A stretch of 64,000 bases of DNA from Natronobeatus ordinarius (GTDB lineage Archaea; Halobacteriota; Halobacteria; Halobacteriales; Natrialbaceae), in assembly GCF_024362485.1 (NCBI RefSeq), contig NZ_CP101456.1, positions 2,666,001 to 2,730,000 on the forward strand, given 5' to 3'. The position numbers were made by a program, and so were the translations under genes. Positions 61,712 through 64,000 of this stretch are shown one piece after another (position 1 is the first letter of the stretch; every line of letters starts with the position of its first letter). A model generated the notes under the pieces. It worked only from the letters and a program-made list of their open reading frames with translations, had not been told where the DNA came from and searched no databases.

Positions 61712-63568
61712 TCAGTTCTCTTCTTCCGGCTGGCCACCATCGGTGACCGCGTCGGCCCCGACGCCGGCTCTCGATTCGCGGATGTTCGTCACACCCATGT
61801 AGATCAGCGAGAGCGCCAGTGCGACGAGCACGAGCGCGATCAGACTCTGCAGTGCGAGGGCGACCGACGCGGCGTTCAGTTCGCCGATCTCCATGATCGC
61901 CTGCGTGTTCGAGAGCAGAGCCAGCCAGACCAGTCCGACCGTGGTCACGACGGTCATGAACACCAGCGGGACGCCGGTAGTCAGGAGCTGTTTGGTGTCG
62001 CTCCAGTTGGCCAGCCAGACGGTCGCGACGAGCAACGCGAGCACCGCGAGCAACTGGTTGGCGCCGCCGAACAGCGGCCAGATGCTCTCCCAGGTCCCGG
62101 AGGCGACGAGGATGTAGCCACCGAGTGCAATGACGGCCGCGTTCATGTACCGGTTGGTCATCGTCTCCTGGAAGGTGGTCTCGGGCGTTCCGATCAGCTC
62201 CTCGATCATGTACCGCCCGAGGCGGACCGCGGTGTCGGTACTGGTGAGCAAGAAGCTCAAGAACAGCAGGGCGATGAACGTCGATCCGACCGCGGCAGAG
62301 ACGCCGAACACCGTCACGAGCGCCCCGCCGCCGGCCGGGAAGATCGCGATCGCGTTCGCGAGCCCGTCGGTGACGGTCGCCGCCGCGAGCGAAACCGCGA
62401 TGATCGCCGTCACGGCCAGTAGCCCCTCGCCGAGCATTGCGCCGTAGCCGATCGTCCGGGCGTCGCTCTCCTTGTCGAGTTGTTTGGCCGTCGTCCCCGA
62501 GGAGACCAGCGAGTGGAAGCCGCTGATCGTCCCACACGCGATCGTCAGGAACAGGAACGGAAGCAGCGGCCCGAGTTCCGGGCTCACGAACCCGGTGAAC
62601 GCGGGAACCGCCGCAGTCAGCGACTCGATCGTGATCGGGTCTTCGAAGCCAGCGACCGGGACGTCGACGCTGGTGAAGCCGACGACCGTGCCGACGATCA
62701 CGCCGAGCAGCATTCCGGCGATCCCGACGTAGAGGATCGTCGAAGTGAGGAAGTCACGGGGCTGCAACAGGAGCCAGACCGGCAGCGTCGCCGCGAAGAA
62801 CGTGTAGATGATCGTCAGAACCGCCCAGGCAGCGAAGTTGACGCCAAACTGGTCGGCCAGCGGCAGCCACGACAACGCCGCCCCGTCGCCCAGCAGGACG
62901 ATCGTGTTGTCGGGCAGCCCCTCCACCTCGGCGATCGCGATCGGGAACTCGATCCCGACGAAGATCCCCCCGAAGACGGCCGCGATGAACAGCGCCGCAC
63001 CCGGGAGGAACGGCCCATTGAACTGGTAAAGGTAGATTCCAAAGAGGATCGCGAGCACGATGTATACGATGCTCGCGGTCGCCGCCGGCGGGTACGCGTT
63101 CATCACACTTGCGATGAGGAACACGAACGCCGCGACCACCAGGATGGTCAGCAGGATGGCGAACCACAGCAGCATGTTCTTCCCGCGCTGGCCGACGTAC
63201 TCGCCGATGATGTATCCGATCGACTTCCCCTCGTGGCGGACGCTCGAGGAGAGCGCCATGAAATCGTGAACGGCGCCGAAGATCGGGTTCCCGATGGCGA
63301 CCCACAGCAGCGCCGGCAGCCAGCCGAACGCTGCGACCGCCGTTAGCGGTCCGGCGATCGGCGCACCCCCCGCAATGCTCGAGAAGTGGTGTCCGAGCAA
63401 CACCGGTTTCTTCGATGGCACGTACTCCTGTCCGTCTTCGTATTTGTGTGCGGGCGTCTCGCGCTCGTCGTCCAGTTCGACCAGCTGGTTGGCCAGGTAT
63501 TTCGAGTATCCAACATACCCGACCGTGAACGTTACGAGCACGAACACCACGAACCATATTACTTGCAT
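61712..63568 (-). CDS. Carbon starvation protein A (CstA) family transporter
   Basis: A 618-residue CstA family membrane protein with about 16 helices. GHHFSSIAGGAPIAGPLTAV, GNPIFGAVHDFMALSSSVRH and ACGTISGFHSLVSSGTTAKQ are hallmark motifs. Bacterial relatives take up peptides or pyruvate; the substrate here is unknown. The C-terminal tail is hydrophilic. A minus-strand TATA-like TTTTAAGA (63603-63610) precedes ATG 63568. Confidence 0.92.
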   Translation of the reverse strand: MQVIWFVVFVLVTFTVGYVGYSKYLANQLVELDDERETPAHKYEDGQEYVPSKKPVLLGHHFSSIAGGAPIAGPLTAVAAFGWLPALLWVAIGNPIFGAVHDFMALSSSVRHEGKSIGYIIGEYVGQRGKNMLLWFAILLTILVVAAFVFLIASVMNAYPPAATASIVYIVLAILFGIYLYQFNGPFLPGAALFIAAVFGGIFVGIEFPIAIAEVEGLPDNTIVLLGDGAALSWLPLADQFGVNFAAWAVLTIIYTFFAATLPVWLLLQPRDFLTSTILYVGIAGMLLGVIVGTVVGFTSVDVPVAGFEDPITIESLTAAVPAFTGFVSPELGPLLPFLFLTIACGTISGFHSLVSSGTTAKQLDKESDARTIGYGAMLGEGLLAVTAIIAVSLAAATVTDGLANAIAIFPAGGGALVTVFGVSAAVGSTFIALLFLSFLLTSTDTAVRLGRYMIEELIGTPETTFQETMTNRYMNAAVIALGGYILVASGTWESIWPLFGGANQLLAVLALLVATVWLANWSDTKQLLTTGVPLVFMTVVTTVGLVWLALLSNTQAIMEIGELNAASVALALQSLIALVLVALALSLIYMGVTNIRESRAGVGADAVTDGGQPEEEN

Positions 63569-63715
63569 GCTCTCACAACACGCTAACCCATATCATAGAA
63601 AGCTCTTAAAACCTTCCACATTAATTCATGCTATTCAGCCCCCAACACATCAATTTTCGGCAGTGACCAATATTTAATGAGAGTGTCCTGATGTGTGAGA
63701 TTGTGTGGGTCACGT

Positions 63716-64000
63716 TCACGACTGGTCCGAGTCTCCAGTCGCCGACCGCCCCGTACCGGTGTCGTCGACGACGTCGGTACGAAGCTTCCCGGCGACGTCG
63801 CGGAGCAACTCCCCTTTCACATCGCGAACACGTGACTCGATTTCGGCGATAACGGGAACCTCGAGTGTGTCGTTCGCTTCCCGAATCCGCTCGCGTTCGC
63901 TCTCACAGCGGTCACGGAGGTACCGCGCTCCGCGCCCCTCCTCGTGGGGTTCGGGTGCTGGCGTCACCTTGTTCACGACCACGCCGCCGACGGTCAGGCC
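63716..64000 (-). CDS. ArsA/GET3-like ATPase, C-terminal part (5' end outside window)
   Basis: The frame enters from the right edge and gives 94 residues before TGA (63716-63718). GLTVGGVVVNKVTPAPEPHE followed by EGRGARYLRDRCESERERIR matches the (V/I)VN(K/R) and RR..Q..YL region near the end of ArsA/GET3 (TRC40) type anion-pump or tail-anchored-protein ATPases. The last 30 residues are variable. The nucleotide-binding domain lies beyond the window, so the exact subfamily is uncertain. A GTG at 63982 is inside the frame and is not the start. Confidence 0.6.
   Translation of the reverse strand, partial: GLTVGGVVVNKVTPAPEPHEEGRGARYLRDRCESERERIREANDTLEVPVIAEIESRVRDVKGELLRDVAGKLRTDVVDDTGTGRSATGDSDQS

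Overview
This window is chromosomal DNA from a haloarchaeon (class Halobacteria). The evidence is high GC, strongly acidic predicted proteins, a TFB transcription factor, a proteasome beta subunit, Tat/lipobox signal peptides, GHMP-type archaeal shikimate kinase, UPF0212, and many TATA boxes about 26-28 nt before the start codon, as expected for leaderless archaeal transcripts. I cannot fix the genus from sequence alone. Both ends cut a gene.

Layout. 1-4463: the end of an unknown gene, then the propionyl-CoA carboxylase locus pccB-pccX-pccA. 4696-6361: a lower-GC islet with a RelE-type toxin broken by an amber codon beside its intact antitoxin, an apparently intact MazF-type pair, and a small membrane gene. 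6501-13481: shikimate kinase and chorismate mutase, a VKOR-like protein, small conserved haloarchaeal genes, a CDC48-type AAA ATPase and a Tat lipoprotein. 13978-22148: a fused haem-copper oxidase subunit I/III, a NikR-like regulator, cupin, MazG, an HD hydrolase and a P1B-type ATPase that has SPW where CPC is expected. 22322-29343: a secreted beta-helix protein with three near-identical C-terminal repeats, a glycosyltransferase, an FkbM methyltransferase, a thioredoxin, a 25-bp tandem repeat and a HemAT-like globin-coupled transducer.

29572-41387: a cysteine-synthase homologue, then a collinear run of six genes (30651-39314): ABC ATPase, ABC-2 permease fused to a PrsW-like protease domain, second permease, an aldehyde:ferredoxin-oxidoreductase homologue without its Fe-S cysteines, a penicillin-acylase-type Ntn hydrolase and a membrane protein. 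This is the best candidate in the window for an uncharacterised system. Another membrane protein and an aldo/keto reductase follow.

41417-50720: TFB, zinc-ribbon proteins, a CBS/XRE regulator, psmB, birA (which would biotinylate PccA), tyrS, a two-gene operon with an Nmad3-like protein, and a 122-bp palindromic element with cloverleaf-like folding potential that has a shorter relative at 26803. 50913-64000: tRNA-Pro(GGG), a Tat-exported alpha/beta hydrolase, glutaredoxin, ATP-type PEP carboxykinase, MOSC protein, cupin, SLC13/TrkA-C transporter, hisA, a CstA-type transporter and the end of an ArsA-like ATPase.

Most genes are core metabolism. The accessory-looking parts are the toxin-antitoxin islet, the ABC/PrsW/AOR-like/acylase cluster, the repeat-bearing secreted protein, and the palindromic and tandem repeats. 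Four genes shorter than 60 codons (9322, 44558, 50313, 50562) and the broken toxin were found by reading the sequence directly. All family names come from recognition of motifs, not from a database search.
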